Source: DAOVGU01 sp030637775 [NCBI: bacterium] (GTDB taxonomy: Bacteria; Ratteibacteria; UBA8468). From it: a DNA stretch of 21,063 nucleotides. Below, piece by piece: positions 20,575-21,063 of this stretch. Made by a program: the position numbers and the translations under genes. Each line of letters opens with the position of its first letter. Within the stretch, counting starts at the first letter, position 1. The stretch spans positions 1 through 21,063 of the forward strand of contig DAOWFY010000019.1 of the NCBI GenBank assembly GCA_030637775.1, in the 5' to 3' direction. Below the pieces are notes generated by a model. It did not search any database and had not been told where the DNA came from. It saw only the letters and a program-made list of their open reading frames with translations.

Positions 20575-21063
20575 ATGGAAATAGGAATACCTAAAGAAAC
20601 AAAAAATAATGAATTTAGAGCGGCTTTAATTCCGGATGATGTGGTAAAGTTAGTTAAGAGCGGGCATAAGGTTTACCTGGAAAGAAGTGCTGGCGCTGGC
20701 TCTAATTTTTCTGATACGGAATATGAAAAAGCGGGGGCTAAGATCTGTGATACTGTTTATGACTGCAAAATTATTGTCAGGGTAAAGGAACCGGCATTGG
20801 ATACAATAAAAGAAAAACAAACAATAATGGCTTATTTGCATATTGAAAAGGGACAAAATCCTGAATTGCTAAATAAGTTAAAAGAGAAGAGAGTTTTAAG
20901 TTATGCTTATGAAGAAATAAAGAATAAAAAAGGTGAAAGACTGGTTAACTTGGGTTTTGAAGCGGGGATTGTTGGTATTGTTGAAGGTTTTAGGATCAAA
21001 GGTTTATTACCTGTTGCTGAACACAGAGATAAAAAAGAAATTTATTCTGAGGTAGCAAAATTA
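20575..21063 (+). CDS. Alanine dehydrogenase / saccharopine dehydrogenase-like protein, 3' end cut by window
   Basis: The first 163 residues of an AlaDh/PNT N-terminal-domain protein: MEIGIPKETKNNEFRAALIP, DDVVKLVKSGHKVYLERSAG, GSNFSDTEYEKAGAKI, then IIVRVKEPALDTIKEKQTIM and YLHIEKGQNPELL. Up to about residue 115 it matches alanine dehydrogenases, including K75-type RVKEP and the YLH motif. After that, KNKKGERLVNLGFEAGIVGIVEGFRIKGLL is unlike the canonical Ald continuation and recalls saccharopine dehydrogenases or N5-(carboxyethyl)ornithine synthases (F-A-G-I-V-G). The enzyme would be NAD(P)H-dependent; the substrate is undecided. The frame is open to the end of the window. Confidence 0.85.
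   Translation, partial: MEIGIPKETKNNEFRAALIPDDVVKLVKSGHKVYLERSAGAGSNFSDTEYEKAGAKICDTVYDCKIIVRVKEPALDTIKEKQTIMAYLHIEKGQNPELLNKLKEKRVLSYAYEEIKNKKGERLVNLGFEAGIVGIVEGFRIKGLLPVAEHRDKKEIYSEVAKL

Overview
The window is bacterial, gene-dense and moderately AT-rich, with arginine written mostly as AGA/AGG. It contains 22 intact or near-complete protein genes (one cut by the right edge), one tmRNA gene, four degraded genes and several families of short palindromic repeats. Nothing fixes the phylum. The mix (repeats beside start codons, two toxin-antitoxin pairs, a core set of anabolic genes, an acyl-CoA ligase with an RND/MMPL exporter) suits an uncultivated, probably anaerobic lineage; that placement is inference.

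Layout. (a) 1-4518, minus strand: PaaI-type thioesterase, then an AMP-forming acyl-CoA ligase overlapping an RND/MMPL exporter. The ligase promoter carries a perfect 18-bp palindrome across its -10 box, and a PadR-family repressor gene lies just upstream (4574-5107). (b) 5115-7377, minus: a 25-bp-arm palindrome, then phosphate transporter PiT and its DUF47/PhoU-like partner, headed by an AbrB-type antitoxin and a RelE/ParE-like toxin with a clear promoter. (c) 7378-8155: a decayed patch with the 3' part of a cold-shock gene and a frameshifted ORF6N-domain gene. (d) 8156-11855, minus: Phd antitoxin and RelE toxin, then purC, argB and argD, apparently one transcription unit behind one strong promoter. 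(e) 11962-15751, minus: smpB, ssrA (tmRNA), an N-acetylmuramoyl-L-alanine amidase, murI, a three-hairpin repeat array, queD and an ICMT-like methyltransferase. (f) 15736-19489, plus: rpe, hisD, hisB, a DUF5665 membrane protein and xerC/D. (g) 19542-21063: an aldo/keto reductase broken by an internal deletion, a 5'-truncated flavodoxin-like reductase on the other strand, and the first part of an alanine dehydrogenase-family gene.

How genes work together. The ligase, exporter, thioesterase and PadR regulator look like a ligand-inducible acid-activation and export unit. DUF47 and PiT form a phosphate uptake pair. smpB and ssrA form the trans-translation system; their RNA gene is squeezed between smpB and the amidase with 1 nt and 3 nt to spare. 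The amidase and murI both serve peptidoglycan. rpe-hisD-hisB and purC-argB-argD are mixed anabolic operons.

The observations most worth following are: the tmRNA embedded in a protein operon, with an unusual tag ending LPA; the two unrelated toxin-antitoxin modules each heading a metabolic operon; a 40-nt element present twice with a compensatory base change; an in-frame palindrome inside argD; and an exporter gene whose only sensible start is a non-canonical AUA overlapping the upstream stop.
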